A stretch of DNA of 58,813 bases from an uncultured Corynebacterium sp. (GTDB lineage Bacteria > Actinomycetota > Actinomycetes > Mycobacteriales > Mycobacteriaceae): contig CALUBS010000015.1 in NCBI GenBank assembly GCA_943914355.1, positions 1 through 58,813 of the forward strand. Reading direction: 5' to 3'. The position numbers and the translations under genes were made by a program. This document shows, piece by piece, positions 45,032 through 53,238 of this stretch (positions are counted from its first letter, which is position 1; every line of letters begins with the position of its first letter). The notes beneath the pieces were generated by a model. The model did no database searches and was not told the DNA's origin. It saw only the letters and a program-made list of their open reading frames with translations.

Positions 45032-45172
45032 TCAGCGGTAGGTGTCCTCCTGATCAAAGGGACGTTCGTTATTGGCCTCGGCCTCCTTAATGCGGCGCAG
45101 CATCCACACGCGCGAGCCGAGCACGCCCGCGACGGCGAGGACCGCGAGCAGGATACAAAATGCGATGAGCAC
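45032..45172 (-). CDS. Small single-helix membrane protein downstream of menB
   Basis: The reading frame is GTG-initiated and encodes about 46 residues: a hydrophobic helix LIAFCILLAVLAVAGVLGS, then RVWMLRRIKEAEANNE and a polar end. The stop of menB overlaps AAGGAG at 45185-45190, which would serve GTG 45172; GTG 45184 in the same frame is too close to it. The short gap after menB suggests coupled expression. The protein resembles small membrane proteins often found near men genes. Function is unknown. Confidence 0.6.
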   Translation of the reverse strand: MLIAFCILLAVLAVAGVLGSRVWMLRRIKEAEANNERPFDQEDTYR

Positions 45173-45187
45173 GGTGCGGGGCACTCC

Positions 45188-46156
45188 TTAGTAGTAGTAC
45201 GGGAACTCGTCCCAGTTGGGCTCGCGCTTGTCCAGGAAGGACTGCTTGCCCTCGACGGCCTCATCGGTCATATAGGCCAGGCGGGTTGCCTCGCCGGCGA
45301 AGACCTGCTGGCCCATCAGGCCATCATCGGTGAGGTTGAACGCGAATTTCAGCATGCGCTGGGCGGTGGGGGACTTCATATTGATTTCCTGGCCCATGCG
45401 GATGGCGGCATCCTCGAGCTCGCCGTGGTCTGCCACCTCATTGACCGCGCCCATCTCATACATGCGCTGGGCATCGTAGGTGCGGCCCAAAAAGAAGATC
45501 TCCCGGGCGAATTTCTGGCCCACCATCTTGGCCAGGTAGGCCGAGCCATAGCCCGCATCGAAGGATCCAACGTCCGCGTCCGTCTGCTTAAAGCGCGCCT
45601 CCTGGCGGGAGGCCACGGTCATATCGCAGACCACGTGCAGCGAGTGCCCGCCGCCGGCGGCCCACCCATTGACCACGGCGATAACCACCTTGGGCATGGT
45701 GCGGATAAGCCGCTGGACCTCCAGGATGTGCAGGCGGCCGCCTTCTACCTTGGCGCGGGCCTCGTCGACGCTGGATTCATCCGCCGTGGCATCATCGTGG
45801 GCGTGCTCAGTGGCGTAGCGATACCCCGAGCGGCCGCGAATGCGCTGGTCGCCGCCGGAACAAAACGCCCAGCCACCATCTTTTTGCGAGGGCCCATTGC
45901 CGGTAAGCAAGATCGTGCCCACATCCGGCGTGCGGCGGGCGTGGTCCAAGGTGCGATACAGCTCATCCACGGTGTGCGGCCGGAAGGCATTGCGCACCTC
46001 CGGCCTGTCGATGGCGATGCGCACGATGCCATTCTTCCGACCGTCTGCCGCCAGACGGTGGTAGGTGACGTCTGTGAGATCCCCAAAGCCCTCAACCGGG
46101 CGCCACAATTCCTCACGGAATGGATTTTCGGTGCTGTATTTCTTTTGCTCGCTCAT
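45188..46156 (-). CDS. menB: 1,4-dihydroxy-2-naphthoyl-CoA synthase MenB
   Basis: MenB, a crotonase-fold enzyme, closes the naphthoate ring from o-succinylbenzoyl-CoA. The 322-residue form starts at ATG 46156 (MSEQKKYST). FCSGGDQRIRG is the oxyanion-hole segment, VVNGWAAGGGHSLHVVCDMT is the crotonase signature, SFDAGYGSAYLAKMVGQK contains the catalytic Asp/Tyr region, and the C terminus ends PNWDEFPYYY as in other MenB proteins. It has a longer loop at about residues 100-140 that is usual for actinobacterial MenB. Confidence 0.95.
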   Translation of the reverse strand: MSEQKKYSTENPFREELWRPVEGFGDLTDVTYHRLAADGRKNGIVRIAIDRPEVRNAFRPHTVDELYRTLDHARRTPDVGTILLTGNGPSQKDGGWAFCSGGDQRIRGRSGYRYATEHAHDDATADESSVDEARAKVEGGRLHILEVQRLIRTMPKVVIAVVNGWAAGGGHSLHVVCDMTVASRQEARFKQTDADVGSFDAGYGSAYLAKMVGQKFAREIFFLGRTYDAQRMYEMGAVNEVADHGELEDAAIRMGQEINMKSPTAQRMLKFAFNLTDDGLMGQQVFAGEATRLAYMTDEAVEGKQSFLDKREPNWDEFPYYY

Positions 46157-46458
46157 AGCGCCCAGCATAGTGGGCGCGAAAAAGTTTAGTCCCCATTCCC
46201 AACCCTCACCTCTACGCACTGCCCAGCATGCTGGTAATAATCGATACTCAATAACTGCGAGGGGTTACCCCGCAATGTACCCGTGTACCCTGTGCTGGCG
46301 CGGTCATCAATACGGTGGGAAGACTCGAACTTCCTCAACCCTTTAACGCCAAAGGGTGCCTAGATGTCCTCGAATTTCCCCTCGAAGGCGGGGGCATACT
46401 CGCTGCAAGTGCGTAAAGGCTACCGCCACGCGCGCGGCGTGGCATGACTAAAGCTTCG
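46157..46458 (+). other. 302-base gap with adjacent hairpins, no supported gene
   Basis: The gap lies between menB and the DIP1984-family gene. Around 46316-46361 there are two hairpins next to each other: GGAAG with CTTCC enclosing a 7-base loop, and ACCCTTT with AAAGGGT enclosing 6 bases. On the - strand the first looks like a tRNA T-arm (loop TTCGAGT), but the other arms of a tRNA cannot be built. No convincing reading frame was found. Confidence 0.4.
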
Positions 46459-46920
46459 CTATGGAGTTATCAGTTCCGTATTCCAGTTCAACTGCTGGAT
46501 GCGGGTATCAAGCTCCCGGTACTGCTTGGACAGGTCATCGACCCGCTTGCGCAGCTCTGCTACCGGAAGCGTGGCCACGAACTTAATCTCCGCGCGGGAA
46601 TAGCGGTCCTGGCGCGCGCCCGCGGCCTGGGCGAGGTCGTGGTAGATGCGGCGGGTGCGCACGAGGCCATCGCGAAGCGCCAGCGCCTGCATCAAGTTCT
46701 TCTCGCCATCAAAATCGGTGGCCACGTTCGTGGCATTGATGGCCTGCACGAGCTTATCGATGCGCCCAGTAATGCCCTCCAACTCGCGCAAAAGCTCGGC
46801 CGGATCCTCGTCCGGGGTATCGCCCTCCTGCACGCGCACGACGGAGAGCAGGCGCTCGCGCAGTTCATTGAGCCGTTCCTGCGCCTGCGCGCGCTCTGCT
46901 AATGCCTCTGCCAGTAACAT
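46459..46920 (-). CDS. DIP1984-family protein
   Basis: The 153-residue, largely helical protein starts at ATG 46920, where AAGGAGGAACC gives a strong ribosome binding site. It is rich in Glu, Arg, Leu and Ala (MLLAEALAERAQAQERLNEL). The block IKFVATLPVAELRKRVDDLS near the C terminus is characteristic of DIP1984-family proteins, known from C. diphtheriae and sometimes named septicolysin-like. The biochemical role is not known. It is the last chromosomal neighbour before the CRISPR array, and its promoter region borders the array's 5' side. Confidence 0.8.
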   Translation of the reverse strand: MLLAEALAERAQAQERLNELRERLLSVVRVQEGDTPDEDPAELLRELEGITGRIDKLVQAINATNVATDFDGEKNLMQALALRDGLVRTRRIYHDLAQAAGARQDRYSRAEIKFVATLPVAELRKRVDDLSKQYRELDTRIQQLNWNTELITP

Positions 46921-47098
46921 GGTTCCTCCTTCAGGGTAGGTAAGAACCAACGTAGCCTGGGTGGGCGTTGGGGTCAATGGTTTCTGAGGCACCAGTTGGA
47001 ATACCGCGGACACAAAACTGCATAAGTTCTGGCAGCAGAAGCTTCGTTTTCATTATTCCTATTGGATTCCGCGTGCTGCGACGCCACCATATAACGGC
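46921..47098 (+). other. Region upstream of the CRISPR array (possible leader)
   Basis: The region has 178 bases and holds the promoter and ribosome binding site of the - strand gene at 46920. A more A/T-rich part at about 47025-47075 (TTTTCATTATTCCTATTGG) precedes the first repeat. If the array grows from this side, this is the leader. No repeat remnants were found. Confidence 0.4.
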
Positions 47099-47390
47099 AC
47101 TGGGGTTCAGTTCTCATTACCCCTGATATACTTCTTAACCATCGCCAATCCCAGTGTGAACGGCTGGGGTTCAGTTCTCATTACCCCTGATATACTTCAA
47201 ACCAAAAGGCGCTGGTCGCCCGCGTAGCTGGGGTTCAGTTCTCATTACCCCTGATATACTTCTCGCGCCGGGAGTGCGACGATTTCAGCTGCTGGGGTTC
47301 AGTTCTCATTACCCCTGATATACTTCCGCGTAGCCGAGGCTCGTTTACGGGTCAGCTGGGGTTCAGTTCTCATTACCCCTGATATACTTC
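47099..47390 (+). CRISPR. Type II-C CRISPR array: 5 repeats of 36 bases, 4 spacers of 28 bases
   Basis: The repeats are at 47099-47134, 47163-47198, 47227-47262, 47291-47326 and 47355-47390. They are identical except that the first starts with A instead of G. Each spacer is exactly 28 bases. The repeat begins CTGGGGTTCAGTTCTCAT, closely resembling my memory of the C. diphtheriae type II-C repeat, and ends TGATATACTTC, which contains an extended -10 element (TG, one base, TATACT). This would allow transcription from inside each repeat into the next spacer, as established for Neisseria meningitidis. The 5' half pairs with the tracrRNA anti-repeat at 52055-52073, so the crRNA strand is +. The array is convergent with cas2. 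Confidence 0.97.
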
Positions 47391-47394
47391 AGTG

Positions 47395-47414
47395 CGGCCC
47401 GAAAAGGGCCGTTT
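47395..47414 (+). terminator. Terminator at the 3' end of the CRISPR array
   Basis: CGGCCC (47395-47400) and GGGCCG (47406-47411) enclose GAAAA and are followed by TTT. It lies 4 bases after the last repeat and would end the + strand crRNA transcripts before they run into cas2. Confidence 0.6.
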
Positions 47415-47440
47415 AACTGGAGTTTATTGGCGATCCTGCC

Positions 47441-47770
47441 TTAAAAAATTACGAGTTGGGACGGTTTTTCCTCTACTTCAGAGGGCTCTGCCTTAGAAAA
47501 TCTGATGGCTTTTGCCCATTGATTATCAGTGACGGAAACTATCCTGATATCGCCACCTTCTGGGAGAGCAGTCTTTATTTGTTTGACGGTCGAAGCGATC
47601 CTGGAAGACAATGGGAAGTACTGGACATAAACGCTTAGTTGGGATCTACAAAATCCGAGGTCCAAGAGATGGTTTCGGAATTTGTTCGCTTCACTAGTTT
47701 GTTTCTTAGACTTAACGGGCAGGTCGAACATCACCACACACCACATTGGTTCACTATCCTTCGCTGGCAT
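47441..47770 (-). CDS. cas2: CRISPR-associated endonuclease Cas2
   Basis: The 109-residue Cas2 has the ferredoxin-like fold pattern MWCVVMFDLPVKSKKQ, with the conserved Asp in FDLP, and SQLSVYVQYFPLS followed by VKQIKTALPEGGDIRIVSVT. Cas2 bridges two Cas1 dimers during spacer acquisition. It overlaps the end of cas1 by 17 bases and is the last gene of the cas9-cas1-cas2 operon. It is convergent with the array, 50 bases away. No csn2 or cas4 gene is present, which defines the system as subtype II-C. Confidence 0.95.
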   Translation of the reverse strand: MPAKDSEPMWCVVMFDLPVKSKKQTSEANKFRNHLLDLGFCRSQLSVYVQYFPLSSRIASTVKQIKTALPEGGDIRIVSVTDNQWAKAIRFSKAEPSEVEEKPSQLVIF

Positions 47771-48668
47771 CGAGGATTCCTTCCCATCGGGGCACGCTTA
47801 AGTCACGAACTGATCCCTCGACGTAGAGACCATAGTGTTGACCGAATTCATTAAAAACGGTGCTTAGTGATTTTCCTCCAGCGTTGAAAGCAAGAGTTAG
47901 TGCAGTAGAAAGTGTGGTCTTTTGTGCAGCATCTAATTCCGCGCCATAGTTGATGTTTGTGAACACGATTTGGTCCACCATAGGTCTGAATGGCTCCATG
48001 AGATCGTCCACAAGAGCCCAATTATTTCCACGGCCATGATGAAACACACCCAGTGTTCCAGACAACCCAGCACCAGCGATGGCACGAATCCCGTAGCCGC
48101 GCAAGAGTGTATAGCCGTAATCTAAAGCGGAATTCCAACCAGGATCGCCAGCGCCAGGTAAACGTGAGAATGCGTGATCATGCGAAAGACAAGACCAATA
48201 TTTTCGGGCAGCTAAGGCCTCTCGATTCTCAGAATCTCCGGACTTTACAGTGCGAGAAAGTTTAATCAGTTCATCGGCTCCGGTCTTTTGCAAAGCTTTC
48301 AACACGGACGCCTGACCGTGGATTTTGGCGGCGACTATCCGGGTCCACGCCTGCTTCTTTTTAGGGACTGAAAGTTGTGCTTGTGCTTGCTGTCGTGCGC
48401 CCAATCTTGAGTGCTGATTCCACGGATAAGCTCCAGATACTGGAACTCCCCTCCAATCGCAGACAATCAATGCGATGTCATAGTCACCGAATTTCTGAAG
48501 TACGGCACCACTGATTGAGCTCCTAGAACCGATAAGAACCACTGCAATTTGAGATAGGGGTATGACGACATCGTCAGCATCGTCCTTGCTGATGACGAGT
48601 TGACCTCGAGAATATCGAAGTGAACCGTGAAGATTCAGACAGTCTATTACTCGCCATCCAGCATTCAT
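47754..48668 (-). CDS. cas1: CRISPR integrase Cas1
   Basis: The 304-residue protein starts at ATG 48668 (MNAGWRVIDCLNLHG); an upstream extension would overlap cas9 and lacks support. The metal-binding residues of Cas1 can be placed: Glu in REALAARKYWSCLSHDHAF, His in LGVFHHGRGNNW, and Asp in ALVDDLMEPFRPMVDQIV. It integrates new spacers together with Cas2. It begins 4 bases after the cas9 stop, so translation is coupled. The base composition is poorer in GC than that of the flanking men genes, as in cas9. Confidence 0.96.
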   Translation of the reverse strand: MNAGWRVIDCLNLHGSLRYSRGQLVISKDDADDVVIPLSQIAVVLIGSRSSISGAVLQKFGDYDIALIVCDWRGVPVSGAYPWNQHSRLGARQQAQAQLSVPKKKQAWTRIVAAKIHGQASVLKALQKTGADELIKLSRTVKSGDSENREALAARKYWSCLSHDHAFSRLPGAGDPGWNSALDYGYTLLRGYGIRAIAGAGLSGTLGVFHHGRGNNWALVDDLMEPFRPMVDQIVFTNINYGAELDAAQKTTLSTALTLAFNAGGKSLSTVFNEFGQHYGLYVEGSVRDLSVPRWEGILDASEG

Positions 48669-48672
48669 TTTC

Positions 48673-51600
48673 TTACTCTGCCTTCCATGAGACCGGGAGG
48701 TGAGCATTGCTGGTTAGCCTTGCTCTGCCTAGTGCGTCTCTTCTGATCACAGTGACATTTACGCCACTGAGCAACTTGTTAACAGAGGGACGCCATCCTG
48801 GCGCATCAATTATCTTCTTGGATCCTGCTGAAGCATCACTGGATAAACCCTCAGCACTCATTTGGAGGGGCCGAAGTCTTAACCTTGATGGGGAGTAGAA
48901 GCCATCTAACCGCCAACGTCGGACTTGACCGAATTCGCTTTGCATCTCTGCGATTTGGCCGGTATTGAACTTAGACGTATCAATGACCAACTCGTCATCG
49001 GTGACGAGCCAACCTAGGTACTCTGCTGTATTTTCTGCCAGTGCCTTTCGCAACTTTGGTTCTGCTTGTCGGACAGACATGGTTTGCGGCTTGATTTCAA
49101 CAGAAAACAGGTCTTCGTGACGGTATTGAGCGAGATCGGCGTTATAGACGCGAAGCATGCAGTAAACCGGTGCTTTCTTGCCGGGAATCTTGTAAATGCG
49201 TGCATGGTGGAAGCGGCTCAGCTCGGCATAGCCGCCACGAACCTTGATGGCTCCCGCACCTATAGGGAAGACTTCAATGTCATCTTCTGCGGTATACCAA
49301 GTACCGTGAATGCGGATCCGGCGATCTGGATTTTCTGGGAGTCCGTTATTTTCATCGAAGTCCGGTTCTCGGGTAAGCGCACACCACAAAGCTTCACTAG
49401 AGGCACGGTCGATATCGGTGACGGAGATGGCGTCGCCGACTCGGATGGTCTTCAATTCGCCAATGGTATCTTCGTGTGCACGCCCATTTCCTAGGCGTAA
49501 ACGCAAGTTGGAGGTGACGGCGATGCGATCTTCATCCAGTGTCTTTTGCAGCAGGACAGCCAGTTTTTGCATTTTGGGAAGCCAAGCATTCCACGCAGCG
49601 CGGTGCTCTGCATCGGATCCGGTGAATTCTTTCCATTGTGAGGTAGCCTGTAGAAGCTGAGCTTCACGCTTTTTATTGGAACGAATGGCTAGGGTTTCCG
49701 CGACATAGTTTTGGGTAAACGCAACGACTGCCGCATCGACTGCATGGTGACGTCGGTCGAGTCGGGACTTTCCAGTTCCGTCAATAAACCGTAGCTTGTC
49801 GGAGATGCCTGCAGCTCGGCGCGCTTCTGCAGTAAGCTCACCACGGTAGACGTTGACCACAGTATTTTCTTCCTGGAACCGTTGCGCCACTCGGCCGCGC
49901 AGCTCATTTGCCATCCACGCTACTGATTCCATGGAACGAGCATCTAAAGGTTCATCGACAACGGTGCGTTTTAACCGGTCGCAGACGTTCTTGCGGAATT
50001 TCTTGAAGTCTTTTGAAGTCATTCCGGAGTCTTCTGACCAGTGTCGTGTCCTATCAAGTGCCTCTTTGACGCTGACCCCTGGAATATTGGTTTGCGCAGC
50101 CCACACAGCAAAAGGAATGTTCTTCTTTGCAAGGTTGCAGCGGTGGCAAGCGGCAACCAAGTTGTCCCTGGTATTTGTAGAGCCTTCGCCCGCACGCGGA
50201 ACAATATGGTCCATCTCGCAGGTTGTGTAGGTAATAGGAGAACCGCAGTATGCGCATTGGCAGTTCTGCCTTTGTACGGATTGGTAGCGCCACAAGTCTG
50301 AACTACGCAGTTTTCCGTCGATGCCTAGGTTTTCCTGCATTTGCTTGAAGAGCTCTCGGTTCCGCTTGTGGCGGGTGTTGTTAGCTCGGTCAATTTCATT
50401 GGCTTTAGATTTACTGATGAAGCCATCGCGAACATGCTCAATGACCACAGATTTGGGAGCCCCCCATTCATCTGCTGCAGCTTCTAACCACCGTGCCACT
50501 CCTTTAAGGACACGATCTACAGCTGGATTTCCAACGGGTTCGCCAATTCTAGGTGCGGGAGGTGCCCAGTCTTTGGGGATATCAAACTCAGCTAGGCGGG
50601 CTTCATAAAGATCCAAATTCTCGTCGAGCATTCGGCTAGTCAGACGCATCAAGGTGTCTTCACTGTATGCAGCACGCCCAATTGGGAGGTGAAGAGAATC
50701 TAGTTTCTCTTGTTCAGATTCATCCAAATTCGCGAAGAATGCTTGAACTTGTGCTCCGGCTGGGGAGTCGAAGTCGTCTACCTCGGAGTTAGATAGGGAC
50801 TTTAACATTGCAGCACGCTCATCGTCGTTGGCACCTTCCCACCAGTGCACGAGAGGTTTTACCTTGCATCCCAGGATAGTTCTGTTGGTGTCGTGCACCG
50901 GGGGCGTAGCTCCGGCGCGTTCACCATCATCGGTCATCGTGGCAGTACCACGGAGCTGGCCTCTGTCGATGTTTAAGACCTCGGCAACCTTGAGCCACGA
51001 CGGCTCCTCTTTATGTGAGAGGTTGATTAGGTAGTTAAAGACGATGAGTTTTTCGTCTCGGTCGAGAGGGATAGAAACACCGTCGCGGTAGATACGCAGG
51101 TTTCCAGTCAAAGCGGCGATTCGGTATTGCTGAAAAGCATCGGAAGCCTTTAGAGCACGGGGTAGCTTTGGTTGCAGCGGGTCTTTCCCTACGCGCCCAA
51201 TTTGTGCGCCCTTGGGAGATTCTGCGGCGAAAACAAGATCTAAAATCTGCTTTCGCAGGGTGTCATCAATTTTCTGCACTCGGCAGATTTCGTTGATTTC
51301 ACGAGCGTGATCAATCTGATGAAGCCGGGCCGATATCACGGCCTGATTAACCTGCTCCTGTGGTTTCTTTTCATCCTTTTTCTTCCCACCACCGCGTAGC
51401 CTGTCCTTGCCAAACTGGGCAAATGAAATTAATTGGCCAACGGTAATGGTCTCCGGGATCTTGCGGCCAGTAGACTTCTCGAGTTCTTTGCGGATCTGTT
51501 CAAAGGCATCGCTCGGCTTGTCGGGGGAGTACAAGCTCGATACTTTCCAGTACGGATTCCGCCAGCCACGGTGGTTGGCAATATGGCGAAAAGCGATAGA

Positions 51601-51972
51601 GAGGTACCTTCCGCGTTGGGCATCATCGGCGATATATCCATTGACTAACGCAACGCGTGCGTTCCAAGGGAGATAGGGATCGGAGTAATGCTCAAAGGGG
51701 CGAGTTTCCCATCCTTGGGAGGTGAGAAATTTTTCCAGTTTTATCATGCGGCGACGACGGCGACGATAAAGGCGACGAGTTCGTCGAGCTACGCCAGAAG
51801 AAGCAAGCCTCGTTACCGCCCGCTTTTGCTGATCTGGATCTAGTCCAGAATCGTGGATAAGCGATACCGAGCTCAGGATATTGATTGGCTGGTCTTTATC
51901 GTCTACTTCAATGGCGGTGCATCCCAAGGAGTAGGTGCCAACATCGATACCAACGCGGTAGGAGAGGGACAA
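48673..51972 (-). CDS. cas9: CRISPR effector nuclease Cas9 (type II-C)
   Basis: Cas9 cuts DNA matching a spacer when loaded with crRNA and tracrRNA. TTG 51972 is preferred (SLSYRVGIDVGTYSLG): AAAGG lies 9 bases upstream, and the ATG at 52032 would lie within the tracrRNA gene. The 1099 residues show RuvC-I with Asp10 in GIDVGTYS, the arginine-rich bridge helix ARRTRRLYRRRRRRM near residue 60-75, RuvC-II in VVIEHVRD, and the HNH domain with CAYCGSPI, EMDHIVPRAG (His589) and CHRCN. RuvC-III has RRHHAVDAAVVAF (His743, Asp746). All catalytic positions are intact. It resembles C. diphtheriae Cas9 along its full length. The coding sequence is lower in GC than its neighbours. Confidence 0.97.
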   Translation of the reverse strand: MSLSYRVGIDVGTYSLGCTAIEVDDKDQPINILSSVSLIHDSGLDPDQQKRAVTRLASSGVARRTRRLYRRRRRRMIKLEKFLTSQGWETRPFEHYSDPYLPWNARVALVNGYIADDAQRGRYLSIAFRHIANHRGWRNPYWKVSSLYSPDKPSDAFEQIRKELEKSTGRKIPETITVGQLISFAQFGKDRLRGGGKKKDEKKPQEQVNQAVISARLHQIDHAREINEICRVQKIDDTLRKQILDLVFAAESPKGAQIGRVGKDPLQPKLPRALKASDAFQQYRIAALTGNLRIYRDGVSIPLDRDEKLIVFNYLINLSHKEEPSWLKVAEVLNIDRGQLRGTATMTDDGERAGATPPVHDTNRTILGCKVKPLVHWWEGANDDERAAMLKSLSNSEVDDFDSPAGAQVQAFFANLDESEQEKLDSLHLPIGRAAYSEDTLMRLTSRMLDENLDLYEARLAEFDIPKDWAPPAPRIGEPVGNPAVDRVLKGVARWLEAAADEWGAPKSVVIEHVRDGFISKSKANEIDRANNTRHKRNRELFKQMQENLGIDGKLRSSDLWRYQSVQRQNCQCAYCGSPITYTTCEMDHIVPRAGEGSTNTRDNLVAACHRCNLAKKNIPFAVWAAQTNIPGVSVKEALDRTRHWSEDSGMTSKDFKKFRKNVCDRLKRTVVDEPLDARSMESVAWMANELRGRVAQRFQEENTVVNVYRGELTAEARRAAGISDKLRFIDGTGKSRLDRRHHAVDAAVVAFTQNYVAETLAIRSNKKREAQLLQATSQWKEFTGSDAEHRAAWNAWLPKMQKLAVLLQKTLDEDRIAVTSNLRLRLGNGRAHEDTIGELKTIRVGDAISVTDIDRASSEALWCALTREPDFDENNGLPENPDRRIRIHGTWYTAEDDIEVFPIGAGAIKVRGGYAELSRFHHARIYKIPGKKAPVYCMLRVYNADLAQYRHEDLFSVEIKPQTMSVRQAEPKLRKALAENTAEYLGWLVTDDELVIDTSKFNTGQIAEMQSEFGQVRRWRLDGFYSPSRLRLRPLQMSAEGLSSDASAGSKKIIDAPGWRPSVNKLLSGVNVTVIRRDALGRARLTSNAHLPVSWKAE

Positions 51973-51995
51973 GGGGAAAGACCTTTCAGATATGA

Positions 51996-52090
51996 GAAAA
52001 GCCGAACCCGAAGGTTCGGCTGGAGCATTCAACGTCGGAAACGAGCCGACGCTTACTGAGGTTCAGTTCTCATATGAGAATATATCTTAT
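51996..52090 (-). ncRNA. tracrRNA
   Basis: Reading on the - strand, the anti-repeat (52073-52055) pairs with the first 19 bases of the CRISPR repeat, with one G-U pair and one end mismatch for most repeats. A 6-pair hairpin follows (52051-52046 with 52038-52033), then a linker, then a 9-pair terminator hairpin (52021-52013 with 52008-52000) with a UUCG loop and four T residues (51999-51996). TATATT at 52084-52079 could be its -10, giving an RNA of about 75-80 bases; an earlier start would extend the anti-repeat to about 52090. It is encoded on the cas9 strand, immediately before cas9. Confidence 0.9.
52055..52090 (+). repeat. Degenerate CRISPR-repeat copy (anti-repeat of the tracrRNA)
   Basis: On the + strand this segment matches the CRISPR repeat: 18 of the first 19 bases are identical to repeat 1. 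The rest (around GAATATATCTT) is only partly similar to the GATATACTT end of the repeat. It is the DNA source of the tracrRNA anti-repeat. Confidence 0.92.
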
Positions 52091-52215
52091 TATCCGTAGC
52101 ATTTGTAGATTAGGCAGAATATATCCACCCATTGGGGGTAAATATTAACCCTGCTGAGTGTCTCCGATGAGTGACTGCGGCCATCTCAACTTAGGTGGGG
52201 GTGAGTAATGGCGGA

Positions 52216-52221
52216 TAGTAT
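52216..52221 (+). promoter_or_regulatory. -10 element of menC (leaderless)
   Basis: TAGTAT ends 6 bases before the ATG at 52228, so the transcript probably begins at the start codon. No ribosome binding site is visible. Confidence 0.55.
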
Positions 52222-52227
52222 GGCTCT

Positions 52228-53238
52228 ATGAACATAGATGACGTTCTCGACCGCGCCCACGTAGTCTCCCTCCCGCTGGCCGTGAAGTTTCGCGGCATCA
52301 CCACGCGGGAGGCGTTGCTGATTGAAGGGCCTGCCGGTTGGGGTGAATTTGCGCCGTTCCTGGAATACGGGCCTGCGGAGTCGGCCGCGTGGCTGCGCGC
52401 CGGGTTGGAGGCGGCCTACGAGGGCTTTCCGGAGCCCGTTCGCGAGTGGGTAGAGGTCAACGCCACCATTCCCGCCGTTCCCGCCAGCGAGGTGCCGGCG
52501 ATTGTGGATCGCTATCCCGGCTGCCGGACGTTCAAGATCAAGGTGGCGGAGAAAGGCCAGACGCTTGCCGATGACATCGCGCGCGTCCACGCCGTCCGCG
52601 ATCACGTCAGCGCCCGCGGCGTTATTCCTGTGCTGCGCGTGGACGCCAATGGCGGCTGGAGCGTGGCCGAGGCGGTAGAGGCCGCCCAGGCACTCATGCC
52701 GCTGGACTATATGGAGCAACCCTGCGCGAGCGCGGAAGAACTGTTGGAGGTGCGCAGGCAGCTCATGCGCAATGGGCTTTTTGTGCGCGTGGCCGCGGAT
52801 GAATCCATTCGCAAGGTTGAGGATCCGTACCGCGTGGCGGATCTGCAGGCGGCAGATGTAGCGGTGGTGAAACCCGCGCCGCTGGGCGGGGTGCGCCGCG
52901 TCCTCGACGTGGCACAGCACCTGCGCGAACGGCATATGGATATTACGGTGGCCTCGGCGCTGGATACCTCCATCGGCATCAATATGGGCATAGCGGCGGT
53001 GGCGGCGTTGCCACAAATCTATGACGACGAGGACATCGATGTCACCCCGGCCGCCGCGGGCCTGGCCACGGGAAGCCTTTTCGAAGAAGACGTCACCGCG
53101 CCCCGCCAGCTACACGACGGCCACCTGCGCGCCGAGATCCTTGCCCCAGAACCGGACCGCCTGTCCGCCTTGGCCGCCCCGGCTAGCCGCCGCGAGTGGT
53201 GGTTCGAGCGCCTGCGGGAATCGTGGCAATTCCTGTAG
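52228..53238 (+). CDS. menC: o-succinylbenzoate synthase MenC
   Basis: MenC dehydrates SHCHC to o-succinylbenzoate. The 336-residue enolase-superfamily enzyme has the acid/base lysine pair in FKIKVAEKG (K-x-K), the metal ligands in LRVDANGGWS (Asp), DYMEQPCAS (Glu) and VAADESIR (Asp), and the second lysine in VVKPAPLGG. These are the residues of the family active site. The start at ATG 52228 follows a -10 element directly. The CRISPR-Cas block lies between this gene and the other men genes of the window. Confidence 0.94.
   Translation: MNIDDVLDRAHVVSLPLAVKFRGITTREALLIEGPAGWGEFAPFLEYGPAESAAWLRAGLEAAYEGFPEPVREWVEVNATIPAVPASEVPAIVDRYPGCRTFKIKVAEKGQTLADDIARVHAVRDHVSARGVIPVLRVDANGGWSVAEAVEAAQALMPLDYMEQPCASAEELLEVRRQLMRNGLFVRVAADESIRKVEDPYRVADLQAADVAVVKPAPLGGVRRVLDVAQHLRERHMDITVASALDTSIGINMGIAAVAALPQIYDDEDIDVTPAAAGLATGSLFEEDVTAPRQLHDGHLRAEILAPEPDRLSALAAPASRREWWFERLRESWQFL

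Noticed and set aside
46310..46400. Possible tRNA gene on the - strand near menB
   Set aside because: A T-arm-like hairpin with loop TTCGAGT and a second hairpin exist, but the anticodon loop would have 6 or 8 bases and no acceptor stem or D-arm can be formed.
51973..52032. cas9 beginning at ATG 52032 with 20 extra residues
   Set aside because: These codons lie in the tracrRNA (linker and terminator). The RuvC-I region starts normally at about ten residues after TTG 51972, which has a ribosome binding site.
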